NCBI GenBank assembly: GCA_024693505.1
Contig: JAILKU010000126.1
Coordinates: 1 to 41,897 of the forward strand
Direction of reading: 5' to 3'
Source: Bacteroidaceae bacterium
GTDB lineage: Bacteria; Bacteroidota; Bacteroidia; Bacteroidales; Bacteroidaceae
DNA: 41,897 bases
Shown: one piece after another, positions 26,019-34,564 of the stretch
Layout: the number at the start of each line of letters is the position of its first letter
Numbering within the stretch: the stretch's first letter is position 1
Position numbers and translations under genes: made by a program
The notes under the pieces: model-generated
The model's input: only the letters and a program-made list of their open reading frames with translations
What the model was told of the DNA's origin: nothing
The model's database searches: none

Positions 26019-27035
26019 TCACATATCAATGCGGCTATATGCTGGTGCTGCTATTGAACAATAGTCCTTTTCAAGGTATTTATAGTATCCTGCAATGGCT
26101 ATCATGGCCGCATTGTCTGTAGTATAGCCAAACTTTGGAATGAAAATTTTCCAACCATAACGACGTGCATATTCGTGAAAGGCATTTCGTAGTCCATTAT
26201 TAGCCGAGACACCTCCTGCGACAGCCACTTGCTTTATTTTTAAGTCGCGTGAAGCTTGTAGAAGCTTCTTCATAAGGATGTCAACAACTGTCTTTTCCAA
26301 CGAGGCAGCCAAATCGTTCAAATGGTGTTGAATAAAGTCTGGGTCATCTTTAATCCAATCTCGCAAGGAATACAAAAAACTCGTTTTTAATCCGCTGAAG
26401 CTATAATCATAACCTGGAATCTGAGGCTTGGAGAAGTGAAATGCAAGAGGATTACCAAGACGAGCAAGACGATCTATTATAGGACCACCAGGATAACCAA
26501 GTCCCATTACTTTGGAACATTTGTCAATAGCTTCCCCTGCTGCATCGTCAATAGTTTGCCCAATAATTTGCATGTCCTTATAAGATTTCACTAATATAAT
26601 CTGACTATTTCCCCCACTAACCAAAAGACAAAGGAACGGATAAATGGGTGGGTTATAGTCCTCACCAGCGGTATGAATAAAATGTGCCAGTACATGACCG
26701 TGGAGATGGTTTACATCAACTAGTGGGATATTTAAGGAAGTTGCCAAGCCCTTGGCAAACGAAACACCGACAAGTAGAGACCCCATTAGACCTGGACCAC
26801 GTGTATATGCAACAGCACTAAGTTGATCCTTTTCAATGCCTGCCTGACGCAATGCCTGATCAACAACAGGAACGATATTTTGCTGATGTGCACGACTTGC
26901 TAATTCGGGAACTACGCCTCCATAAGCTTCATGAACGGCTTGACTGGCAGTTATATTACTTAGCAAAAGACCATCTTGCAGTACAGCGGCTGAAGTGTCA
27001 TCGCAACTGCTTTCTATACCTAATATATATGCCAT
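26019..27035 (-). CDS. tsaD: tRNA N6-adenosine threonylcarbamoyltransferase
   Basis: A 338-residue ASKHA-fold enzyme that makes the t6A modification at position 37 of ANN-decoding tRNAs, with TsaB, TsaE and TsaC. It has LGIESSCDDTSAAV at 5-18, the metal-binding HxxxH of NHLHGH (His110, His114), and VSGGNSQIILV and AVAGGVSANN in the nucleotide-binding parts. It starts 6 bases after the map stop, so the two are co-transcribed. Confidence 0.96.
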   Translation of the reverse strand: MAYILGIESSCDDTSAAVLQDGLLLSNITASQAVHEAYGGVVPELASRAHQQNIVPVVDQALRQAGIEKDQLSAVAYTRGPGLMGSLLVGVSFAKGLATSLNIPLVDVNHLHGHVLAHFIHTAGEDYNPPIYPFLCLLVSGGNSQIILVKSYKDMQIIGQTIDDAAGEAIDKCSKVMGLGYPGGPIIDRLARLGNPLAFHFSKPQIPGYDYSFSGLKTSFLYSLRDWIKDDPDFIQHHLNDLAASLEKTVVDILMKKLLQASRDLKIKQVAVAGGVSANNGLRNAFHEYARRYGWKIFIPKFGYTTDNAAMIAIAGYYKYLEKDYCSIAAPAYSRIDM

Positions 27036-27041
27036 AAATTA

Positions 27042-27926
27042 TTAATGCGAAAGTATTTCAACACCATTTTCAGTCATTAGGAAGGTGTGCTCCCATTGCG
27101 CACTGGGTGAACCATCTTCTGTCAGGACGATCCATTCGGTTGGGTCTTCTTCGTCTCCACATACCATCCAGTCACCTGCATTTATCATAGGTTCAATGGT
27201 AAATGTCATTCCTGGTACCAATAACATACCCGTACCTGGACGACCATAGTGTTCAACATCAGGTTCCTCGTGGAAATGTACACCAACACCATGTCCACAC
27301 AAATCGCGTACAACAGTATATCCGTTTTTATGAGCATGATTTGATATGGCATTGCCCAAATCTCCAACAAAAACATAAGGCTGGCTACATACTTTTTCAC
27401 CAATTTTGAGACATTCCCATGCCACATCAACAAGATGTTGTTTTTCAGGTGTTGTATGACCTATTACAAACATGCGACTGGCATCGGCGTAGTAGCCATT
27501 AAGTATTGTCGTGCAATCAACATTGATAATATCGCCTTCTTCAAGAATCTCCTCAGCGGATGGTATGCCATGACAAACAACATCATCAATACTGGTACAG
27601 CAACTTGCAGGAAAACCCTCATAATGAAGAGGAGCAGGTATTCCACCATGGCTGACTGTATAGTCGTAAACTAGACGGTCTATTTCAAGTGTGCTCATAC
27701 CTTCATGAATGTGTTCCTGTACACAATCCAATACAGCCGTGTTCAGCACGCCTGCTAAACGTATACCTTCAATCTGCTCTTTCGTACGAATCAATTCGCG
27801 AGTAGGCACAAGTTTTCCTCGCTCTTGCCAATATAGAATTCGAGAATCCATTTCCGTAGGTTCCAATCCTTCAGGAATAAACCATCTCAATAGTTTCTTC
27901 TTACTTTTCTTTCTATTTTTACTCAT
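27042..27926 (-). CDS. map: Methionine aminopeptidase with basic N-terminal extension
   Basis: A 294-residue type I methionine aminopeptidase that removes the initiator Met from new proteins. The metal ligands are visible in INVDCTT and YYADASRM (Asp pair), GHGVGVHFHEEP (His), TFTIEPM (Glu) and QWEHTF (Glu). An extra N-terminal part of about 45 residues, starting MSKNRKKSKKKLLRW, comes before the usual RTKEQIEGIR start of the catalytic domain. It is basic and may touch the ribosome; it is also common in relatives, so a start error is unlikely. Starts at 27944 and 27929 are also open. Confidence 0.93.
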   Translation of the reverse strand: MSKNRKKSKKKLLRWFIPEGLEPTEMDSRILYWQERGKLVPTRELIRTKEQIEGIRLAGVLNTAVLDCVQEHIHEGMSTLEIDRLVYDYTVSHGGIPAPLHYEGFPASCCTSIDDVVCHGIPSAEEILEEGDIINVDCTTILNGYYADASRMFVIGHTTPEKQHLVDVAWECLKIGEKVCSQPYVFVGDLGNAISNHAHKNGYTVVRDLCGHGVGVHFHEEPDVEHYGRPGTGMLLVPGMTFTIEPMINAGDWMVCGDEEDPTEWIVLTEDGSPSAQWEHTFLMTENGVEILSH

Positions 27927-27941
27927 CATCAATGAAATCAA

Positions 27942-27972
27942 CAAATGTATTAGTCGGTTCTAAACAAACAAT
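27942..27972 (-). promoter_or_regulatory. Bacteroidetes-type promoter of map-tsaD
   Basis: On the minus strand TTG (27969-27971), a 19-base spacer and TACATTTG (27942-27949) fit the consensus. The box lies in the gap after the C69 dipeptidase gene, 15 bases upstream of the chosen map start, which supports 27926 over the start at 27944. Confidence 0.6.
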
Positions 27973-29607
27973 CTACTTTATCTGGTAGCGTGTGCCAACC
28001 TCTTGAATTATTTTCCTACGGTAATTCAAGGGATAACCAGGACGTTGAACGGGCACCTGATTGCCGCCAGGTGTCTTCAGGAAACGACCATCCTCATCAG
28101 TACGCTTCACTGTCATATCATTGTACTTTACGATAAGCAACTGAGCCAGTTGGTTCCATTCGTCCATCATAGCTTGAGAAGTACGATGACAATAGGCAGA
28201 AAGGAAACGACGAGCTTCCTGCTCACTCATCTCCTTAGCCTTCTGCTCGGTATCGGCCTGAAGAGAAATATAGTCGGCCTCCAAACGGTCACGAACACGT
28301 TGAAGTTCAGGGAAAAGCACATTATATCGCATATAAACCATATTGCTGACCCAGTTCTGCACCCAATAGGCAGAACGCGTAGAGAAATGGAAACAGTCGG
28401 CCGTACCCAATGCATAGCACTCAGGAGCTCGATCCATACAGCAATAAACAGGAGTAAGAGGTACCATATTGGTGTCGTCATTTCCAAACCAAACGACACC
28501 ACCTATATAGTCAGGCAACCAAGAACGCATCTGGCTGACATAGACATTGGCCGTTTGCTGCGTGCTGATAGGCCTTTCGTTGAAATAGCGACGGCCGTCA
28601 ACCTCATAGCTCAAGGGCGTTGGACGGTAAGGCATTTCCCAAGGTCCCATACCAGGATCGTGGTCGAGTGCCAAAGGTGTATCCTCATAGTGGTCACGCA
28701 TCATATCACGGATGTCCTCCAGCTTCAGTGGACGACGAGGCTTAACATAGAGAGGCATTGACATTCCGGCATCCTCACCCTTCGCATAAGAGAGATAAGG
28801 CATCATGTCATCCTCAGCCCAACGATTAAAGAAGCTCCAAATACGAGCTTCGCAATATCGCATAGCACCAAAATCGGCAGGAGCATAGGCATCGCTGAAG
28901 GAGAAGTCTTCGTCGGCCCCCTGAAAATATCCTTTCTCGCGAGCCAAGGAGATGACATCGGAACTGTAAAGGCAATTATCCTTGTCGTGGAGTGGGAACT
29001 GACGGATGCGACTCTGGTTGGCGTGTCCGCTAATACAATCGTCTGGTATCCGGACAGCAACCCAAACAGCCCCCTTACGACCAGGACCTTTGCCTATCAT
29101 ATCCATTATCCAAACCTCATTGGGGTCGGCAATAGTGAAACTTTCTCCTTCGCTGGCATAACCATAGTCTTCAACCAACTTCGTCATGACGCCTATAGCT
29201 TCGCGAGCGGTACGAGCACGTTGCAGCGTGACGTACATCAACGAACCATAGTCGATAAGACCAGTAACAGTATCGGTCAGTTCTTCTCGACCGCCCCAAG
29301 TAGTTTCATGAATTGTAAGCTGATGCTCGTTCATCAGACCCGTTACGGCATAAGTCTCCTCAGCCTCTGGAATCTCACCTAAATAATTGTTCGACTCATA
29401 GTGATAGAGGGCCCTCATCTCGCCCTTTGCATGATGTCCAGCCGGCAAATAGTTCAAGAAGCCGTAAGCACCATAATCATCACAACTATAGGTTACAATC
29501 ACACTGCCGTCGGCCGAAGCTTTACGACCAACAATCAGATTCGTGCAAGCCAAAGATGGCATCACCGATAGGGCCGAAAGGGCCAAAACAGAAAGAAATC
29601 GTTTCAT
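27973..29607 (-). CDS. Secreted C69 family dipeptidase
   Basis: A 544-residue exported Ntn-hydrolase-type peptidase of family C69 (formerly U34), which splits dipeptides or short peptides in the periplasm. Signal residues 1-20 end in PSLA; the new N-terminus is Cys21 in CTNLIVG, the catalytic nucleophile of the family. Further marks are ASADGSVIVTYSCDD, MNEHQLTIHETTWGGRE and ADPNEVWIMD. The cleavage site SLAC also looks like a lipobox, but in this family the cysteine is expected to be the nucleophile. It follows nadC by 29 bases. Confidence 0.92.
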   Translation of the reverse strand: MKRFLSVLALSALSVMPSLACTNLIVGRKASADGSVIVTYSCDDYGAYGFLNYLPAGHHAKGEMRALYHYESNNYLGEIPEAEETYAVTGLMNEHQLTIHETTWGGREELTDTVTGLIDYGSLMYVTLQRARTAREAIGVMTKLVEDYGYASEGESFTIADPNEVWIMDMIGKGPGRKGAVWVAVRIPDDCISGHANQSRIRQFPLHDKDNCLYSSDVISLAREKGYFQGADEDFSFSDAYAPADFGAMRYCEARIWSFFNRWAEDDMMPYLSYAKGEDAGMSMPLYVKPRRPLKLEDIRDMMRDHYEDTPLALDHDPGMGPWEMPYRPTPLSYEVDGRRYFNERPISTQQTANVYVSQMRSWLPDYIGGVVWFGNDDTNMVPLTPVYCCMDRAPECYALGTADCFHFSTRSAYWVQNWVSNMVYMRYNVLFPELQRVRDRLEADYISLQADTEQKAKEMSEQEARRFLSAYCHRTSQAMMDEWNQLAQLLIVKYNDMTVKRTDEDGRFLKTPGGNQVPVQRPGYPLNYRRKIIQEVGTRYQIK

Positions 29608-29636
29608 AGAATAAATTATTGACTATGGACTCTAAA

Positions 29637-30509
29637 CTAGACCTTCAGCTTATCACTTCCAGCAGCCTTAAAGCTCATATCCAGCCCCTTAACACTATGT
29701 GTGAGAGCGCCAAAAGAAATGAAATCCACACCTGCCTTTGCATAGGGAATCATCGTATCGAAGGTTATGCCACCACTGGATTCAGTCTCGCAACGACCAG
29801 CCACAATCTCCACGGCTTTACGCGTATCTTCGGGCGTAAAGTTGTCGAACATAATGCGGTCGCAACCTTCGGCTAACGCTTCGTCCAGTTCCTTCCAGTT
29901 ACGTACCTCGCACTCTATCTTCAGATCCTTACCATGCTCGCGACAATAGGCCTTAGCCCTACTGATTGCGTTATGAACCCCTCCGCAGAAGTCGATATGG
30001 TTATCCTTGAGCAGTATCATGTCGAATAGCCCAATGCGATGGTTCATGCCTCCACCAATGCGGACAGCCTCTTTCTCGAGCATTCGCATGCCTGGTGTTG
30101 TCTTTCTGGTATCAAGAACACGCGTCTTGGTTCCTGCGTCGATAAGGGCCTGCTGATAACGATGTGTCATCGTTGCAATACCACTCATTCGCTGAAGGAT
30201 ATTCAGCATAAGACGCTCTGTCTGTAACAGGCTGCGAACACGACCCTTCACGCTCATCACGATATCGCCGGGACGAACATGCGAGCCATCGGTTATGTGC
30301 ACCTCAACTTCCATTTCGGGGTCGAAGCGATGAAATACTTGGCGAGCAATCTCTACACCCGCGAAGATGCCTTCTTCCTTGATGAGCAACTTGCTCTCCC
30401 CCATTTCTGTTTCGGGAATACAGCACAAAGTGGTGTGATCACCATCGCCGATGTCTTCGGCAAAAGCCAGGTCAATGAGCCTGTCATTTAGTTCGTCAAC
30501 GCTAAGCAT
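29637..30509 (-). CDS. nadC: Nicotinate-nucleotide diphosphorylase (carboxylating)
   Basis: A 290-residue quinolinate phosphoribosyltransferase that makes nicotinate mononucleotide from quinolinate and PRPP in NAD synthesis. It has the helical/PRPP-binding motif LDTRKTTPGMR at 132-142, HRIGLFDMILLKDNH at 157-171, and ECEVRNWKE with GCDRIMFDNF in the barrel. The end, SFGALTHSVKGLDMSFK, is typical. nadA and nadB are not in this window. It follows galE by 61 bases. Confidence 0.95.
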   Translation of the reverse strand: MLSVDELNDRLIDLAFAEDIGDGDHTTLCCIPETEMGESKLLIKEEGIFAGVEIARQVFHRFDPEMEVEVHITDGSHVRPGDIVMSVKGRVRSLLQTERLMLNILQRMSGIATMTHRYQQALIDAGTKTRVLDTRKTTPGMRMLEKEAVRIGGGMNHRIGLFDMILLKDNHIDFCGGVHNAISRAKAYCREHGKDLKIECEVRNWKELDEALAEGCDRIMFDNFTPEDTRKAVEIVAGRCETESSGGITFDTMIPYAKAGVDFISFGALTHSVKGLDMSFKAAGSDKLKV

Positions 30510-30570
30510 AATATATATAATGCATAAGAGTGGAAGGTTTAAGCATATAATCTAAATGGCAATCTGCAGG

Positions 30571-31605
30571 TTACATGATACCACGTTCTCTCAGAGCCAG
30601 CTGCCATTTCCAGGCCGTAGCAAGTACTTCTTCGAGAGGTGTATCGGCTTTCCAGCCCAATACGCGGTTGGCCTTGTCCACATTGCCCCAAACCTTTTCG
30701 ATATCGCCGGCACGACGTCCTACTATTTGGTAGTTGAGCTTTACTCCAGTAGCTTTCTCGAAAGCATTAATGAGCTCCAGCACACTGGTACCGCGACCCG
30801 TTCCGATATTATAGATTTCCACTGGCTCGTCAGTCTTATCCTCCATAATACGAGTCATTGCACATACATGAGCCTTGGCCAGATCGACCACATAGATATA
30901 GTCGCGAATACAAGAACCGTCGGGCGTGTTGTAGTCATCACCGAAGACGCTCAGTTTCTCGCGAATGCCAATAGCTGTCTGAGTCAGGAAGGGAATCAGA
31001 TTCTGAGGCACGCCATTTGGCATCTCGCCTATGATGGCAGAAGGATGGGAGCCAATGGGATTGAAGTAACGAAGAATGATGCTCTTAATGGGTGAACCAC
31101 TACGAACGGTGTCCTGGATAATCTCCTCGTTGATCTGCTTTGTATTGCCATAGGGACTCTCGGCCTTCTTGATGGGCGTCTCCTCTGTTGCAGGAAGTTG
31201 GTCGGGCTGACCATATACCGTGCAAGAACTGGAGAATATAATACCCTTGACGTTATACTTTGGCATCAGCTCAAGCAGATTAACCAAAGAGAGAATGTTA
31301 TTGCGATAGTACATAAGAGGCTTCTCTACACTCTCACCTACTGCCTTGCTTGCGGCGAAGTGAATAATGCCACTGATAGCAGGGTACTTCTTAAAGACGG
31401 CTTCTGTAGCATCAAAATCGCGCAAATCGACTTGCTCGAAAGCAGGGCGCTTGCCCGTTATCTTCTCAATGCCATCAATTACATTGGCCTGACTATTACT
31501 GAGGTTATCTACGATGACCACCTCATAGCCTGCATTCTGCAGTTCCACGGTCGTGTGGCTGCCGATGAATCCTGTTCCACCAGTAACCAGAATTGTCTCT
31601 TTCAT
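30571..31605 (-). CDS. galE: UDP-glucose 4-epimerase
   Basis: A 344-residue short-chain dehydrogenase fold enzyme that interconverts UDP-glucose and UDP-galactose with NAD. It shows the Rossmann motif GGTGFIGSH at 9-17, SSSCTVYG near 125-132 with the catalytic Ser, and the YxxxK pair Tyr152/Lys156 in PYGNTK. NVDKANRVLGWKADTPLEE ends the substrate domain. It supplies galactose for glycans. It lies 41 bases after rnfA and may be carried on the rnf transcript. Confidence 0.94.
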   Translation of the reverse strand: MKETILVTGGTGFIGSHTTVELQNAGYEVVIVDNLSNSQANVIDGIEKITGKRPAFEQVDLRDFDATEAVFKKYPAISGIIHFAASKAVGESVEKPLMYYRNNILSLVNLLELMPKYNVKGIIFSSSCTVYGQPDQLPATEETPIKKAESPYGNTKQINEEIIQDTVRSGSPIKSIILRYFNPIGSHPSAIIGEMPNGVPQNLIPFLTQTAIGIREKLSVFGDDYNTPDGSCIRDYIYVVDLAKAHVCAMTRIMEDKTDEPVEIYNIGTGRGTSVLELINAFEKATGVKLNYQIVGRRAGDIEKVWGNVDKANRVLGWKADTPLEEVLATAWKWQLALRERGIM

Positions 31606-31646
31606 ATCTTTATCTCTTGTTAATCATTATAAATCTGTCTATACAA

Positions 31647-32267
31647 TCAAAGGCCGAATAAACGGCTAAGGCCGTTATCTACGCCACTGAAACCCATGAA
31701 GGCCATAGCCAGCAAGCCAGCTGTGATGAGGGCAATGCTCATGCCTCGGACCCCCTTGGGAATATTCATCATCTCCAACTGCTCACGAACGCCGGCAAAG
31801 ATGATCAGTGCCAAAGCAAAGCCCAGAGCTGTGCTGAAAGCAAAGACCACGCCAGTGAGAAGGCTTGGCTCTAGTCCCTGAGTGGCATAGGTTCCGTTGG
31901 CAACCAGGATGGCCACACCAAGGATGCAACAATTGGTGGTGATGAGGGGAAGGAATACGCCAAGTGCCTGATAGAGTGCAGGAGAAACTTTCTTCAGGAC
32001 AATTTCCACCATCTGCACCAAAGCGGCAATAACCAGGATGAATGCAATTGTCTGAAGGTATTCGAGTCCGAATGCTTCGAGCACGAGTTTCTGAATGCCA
32101 TAGGTTACGATTGTGGCTATAGTAAGCACAAAGGCTACAGCCATGCCCATACCAGAAGCTGTCTCTATTTTCTTGCTCACACCAAGGAAAGGACAGATGC
32201 CCAGGAACTGGGACAGAACGATATTATTTACGAATATCGCTGTTATTATAATCAATATGTAAGCCAT
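31647..32267 (-). CDS. rnfA: Rnf electron transport complex subunit A
   Basis: A 206-residue integral membrane protein with six predicted helices, paired with RnfE to form the membrane core with its shared iron-sulfur centre. The family signature is at the N-terminus (NNIVLSQFLGICPFLGVSK, with a Cys in the first helix) and in TTNCCILGVAILVANGTY with the second conserved Cys. Usual length is about 190, so this is slightly longer at the C-terminus. It is the last gene of the rnf operon. Confidence 0.95.
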   Translation of the reverse strand: MAYILIIITAIFVNNIVLSQFLGICPFLGVSKKIETASGMGMAVAFVLTIATIVTYGIQKLVLEAFGLEYLQTIAFILVIAALVQMVEIVLKKVSPALYQALGVFLPLITTNCCILGVAILVANGTYATQGLEPSLLTGVVFAFSTALGFALALIIFAGVREQLEMMNIPKGVRGMSIALITAGLLAMAFMGFSGVDNGLSRLFGL

Positions 32268-32330
32268 ATCACTTGAATCTGTTAGTTTTGAATCATATTC
32301 TTAAATCTATCTTTCATCATTGCTCTGTGG

Positions 32331-32915
32331 TTAAACACCTCTCAGCCGGTTTACAATAGCAATCAGATAGCCAAGAGCAATGAAGGCACCTGGAGCAAGG
32401 ACAAAAGCCAGAGCACCATATTCCTCGGGGAAGACACGCAGTGAGAAAACGCAACCTGTGCCCAGGAATTCGCGCATAGCACCCAGCAAGGTCAGAGCCA
32501 TCGTAAAGCCCAATCCCATGCCCAAACCGTCGAAGATACTGCTAACAGGACCGTTCTTGGCAGCAAATGCCTCGGCACGACCCAGTATGATGCAGTTCAC
32601 CACGATAAGCGGGATGAAGAGTCCCAAGCTGGCATAGACATCGGGAGCATAGGCCTGAAGGCACATCTGAAGGATGGTAACCAACGAAGCGATCACGACG
32701 ATAAAGCACGGGATGCGAACCATATCGGGGATAAAGTTCTTGATAAGTGAGATGATGAGATTACTGAACACCAGCACAGCCATTGTGGCCAGACCCATAG
32801 ACATACCGTTAAGGGCACTGCTGGTGGTTCCCAATGTGGGGCACATACCTAGGAGAAGTACAAATGTAGGATTCTCCTTGATGATGCCGTTCATTAATAC
32901 CTTAAAATTATTCAT
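32331..32915 (-). CDS. rnfE: Rnf electron transport complex subunit E
   Basis: A 194-residue membrane protein homologous to RnfA and forming the inverted partner in the complex. The start is placed at MNNFKVL (32915), which overlaps rnfG by 8 bases; a longer open frame upstream lies inside rnfG and does not fit the family. Marks are NPTFVLLLGMCPTLGTTSS with the Cys of the first helix and VVNCIILGRAEAFAAKNG with the second. Confidence 0.95.
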   Translation of the reverse strand: MNNFKVLMNGIIKENPTFVLLLGMCPTLGTTSSALNGMSMGLATMAVLVFSNLIISLIKNFIPDMVRIPCFIVVIASLVTILQMCLQAYAPDVYASLGLFIPLIVVNCIILGRAEAFAAKNGPVSSIFDGLGMGLGFTMALTLLGAMREFLGTGCVFSLRVFPEEYGALAFVLAPGAFIALGYLIAIVNRLRGV

Positions 32916-33531
32916 TGTTGGCCTCCTTTCCATCATGATGCTGAGGGCTTGCGCCGCTCTGGGCATCCTCGTTATTGTTACTAATCACCGAATAGGCCAG
33001 ATTAACGGCTCTCAAAAAGGCCCGGCTGGTAATGGTGCTGGCCGTAATGGCATCTATTTCGCCACCATCCTTACTTACCTCGAGCTTATTTTGAGCCGGG
33101 TTCTTGCCGATTATATCACCCTTTTCTCCTTTCTGAAACCAGAATGATGCCTTGGCTCCAAGGCCCGGTGTCTCGCTACTCTCCAAAACCTGATAGCCCT
33201 GGATGGATCCTTTGTCATCGAAACCGACGAGCACAGTTAACGTCCCGCCGAATCCGTTGGCATCCTGTGCTTTCACGGCAACACCCTTATCCGTACGGTA
33301 AATTACCGTCTCCGTCTTGCCGTCGGAGTTAGGAATCACATTGGGCTCTTCCACCTTGACCTGATCGGCATTCAGCACAGCCTTGATACCGTCGGCAAGC
33401 TGCTGAGCCTTAATCTGCTCAATCGGTCCTTTAGTCATTTCATTCACATAGCCCAGTGCTGCTCCAGCCAGAACGGCTATCAGGGTCAGCACACCAACCA
33501 TGTTATACCATGTAGATTTCAGCTTCTTCAT
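32908..33531 (-). CDS. rnfG: Rnf electron transport complex subunit G (FMN-bearing)
   Basis: A 207-residue protein with one N-terminal membrane helix (about 9-28) and a periplasmic FMN-binding domain. The flavin is attached to Thr by ApbE in the consensus D-x-x-[ST]-G-A-T. Here residues 160-166 read DAITAST, so Thr166 is the expected acceptor but the central Gly-Ala is Ala-Ser. GLGAKASFWFQKG near 124-136 is conserved. A His/Asn/Glu-rich tail closes the protein. The start overlaps the rnfD stop by 4 bases. Confidence 0.93.
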   Translation of the reverse strand: MKKLKSTWYNMVGVLTLIAVLAGAALGYVNEMTKGPIEQIKAQQLADGIKAVLNADQVKVEEPNVIPNSDGKTETVIYRTDKGVAVKAQDANGFGGTLTVLVGFDDKGSIQGYQVLESSETPGLGAKASFWFQKGEKGDIIGKNPAQNKLEVSKDGGEIDAITASTITSRAFLRAVNLAYSVISNNNEDAQSGASPQHHDGKEANNE

Positions 33532-34511
33532 TTCTTTACCTCCCCAAATCTTTTAGGTTTACAATATGTGTTAATCAGAGGCGTAAACACATTCATAATC
33601 AGAATGGCAAAGCTCATGCCCTCGGGATAAGCACCCCAGTTTCGGATAATGACGGTGAGCAAGCCTATGCTTACACCATAAATGAGCTGCCCCTTGTGCG
33701 ACATCGGGCTGGTTACATAGTCCGTAGCCATGAAGCAAGCACCAAGCATCAGACCACCCGACAGAATCACCTGAACCGGATTGGCATAGACCGGATTGGT
33801 AAGGTGGAGTACGCCAGCAAATACAAATACCGTAAGAATAATGCTTACAGGAATGTGCCAGGTGATAATCTTTTTATAGAGCATATAGAGGCAACCCAGC
33901 AGAAGACAGATTGCACTGGCTTCGCCCATCGAACCTCCTGTCTGACCGATCAGCATGTGAAAACTGTCGGGGAGTTCGTTCAGCAGACTGGCATCACCGG
34001 TGGAAATGGCATTCTGCATGATGCTAAGGGGGGTAGCTGCTGTCTGCACATCGACGTAGCTTCCCAGCTGACCAGATACGGGCCAAGTCGTCATCTGAAC
34101 AGGGAAAGAGATAAGCAGGAACACACGACCCAGCAATGCGGGATTGAAGGGATTCTGTCCCAAACCTCCATAAGTCATCTTGCCCACGCCTATTGCAAAA
34201 AGAGCACCGATGACAATAATCCAAATAGGCAGATTGCTCGGTACATTAAATGCCAGAAGCAAGCCGGTCAGTATGGCACTGCCATCAGTTATCGTCAGTT
34301 CGTCGCGCTTCAAAATAAACTTTGTGATAGCCCATTCAAAGAAAATACATGAAATCACCGAAGCGGCCGTTACGATGGCAGCGCCCAATCCGAAGAAGCA
34401 GAGCGAAACTATCAGAGCCGGCATCAAGGCAAGGCAAACACCATACATATTTTTCTGTACAGAGTCGCCGCCATGAACATGAGGTGAAAGTGAAATTGTT
34501 AATTTACTCAT
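33528..34511 (-). CDS. rnfD: Rnf electron transport complex subunit D (FMN-bearing)
   Basis: A 327-residue polytopic membrane protein, about nine helices, related to NqrB. It carries a covalent FMN and helps drive Na+ or H+ transfer. Marks are SPHVHGGDSVQKNMYGVCLALMP at the N-terminus, GGLGQNPFNPALLGRVFL near 115-132, and the flavinylation site DVQTAATPL with Asp154 and acceptor Thr160, where Ala replaces the usual Gly. TDYVTSPMSHKGQLIYG near the C-terminus is also conserved. Confidence 0.95.
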   Translation of the reverse strand: MSKLTISLSPHVHGGDSVQKNMYGVCLALMPALIVSLCFFGLGAAIVTAASVISCIFFEWAITKFILKRDELTITDGSAILTGLLLAFNVPSNLPIWIIVIGALFAIGVGKMTYGGLGQNPFNPALLGRVFLLISFPVQMTTWPVSGQLGSYVDVQTAATPLSIMQNAISTGDASLLNELPDSFHMLIGQTGGSMGEASAICLLLGCLYMLYKKIITWHIPVSIILTVFVFAGVLHLTNPVYANPVQVILSGGLMLGACFMATDYVTSPMSHKGQLIYGVSIGLLTVIIRNWGAYPEGMSFAILIMNVFTPLINTYCKPKRFGEVKK

Positions 34512-34564
34512 AGTGATGTAATTTCAACTATTATAATGATTTATGACATTCTCTTCTGCCTGCT

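Noticed and set aside
28003..28761. 252-codon open frame on the plus strand opposite the C69 dipeptidase gene
   Set aside because: Antisense shadow; composition and motif content fit the dipeptidase strand only.
33696..34352. 218-codon open frame opposite rnfD
   Set aside because: Antisense shadow of a conserved membrane subunit; its His/Gln-rich residues mirror membrane-helix codons.
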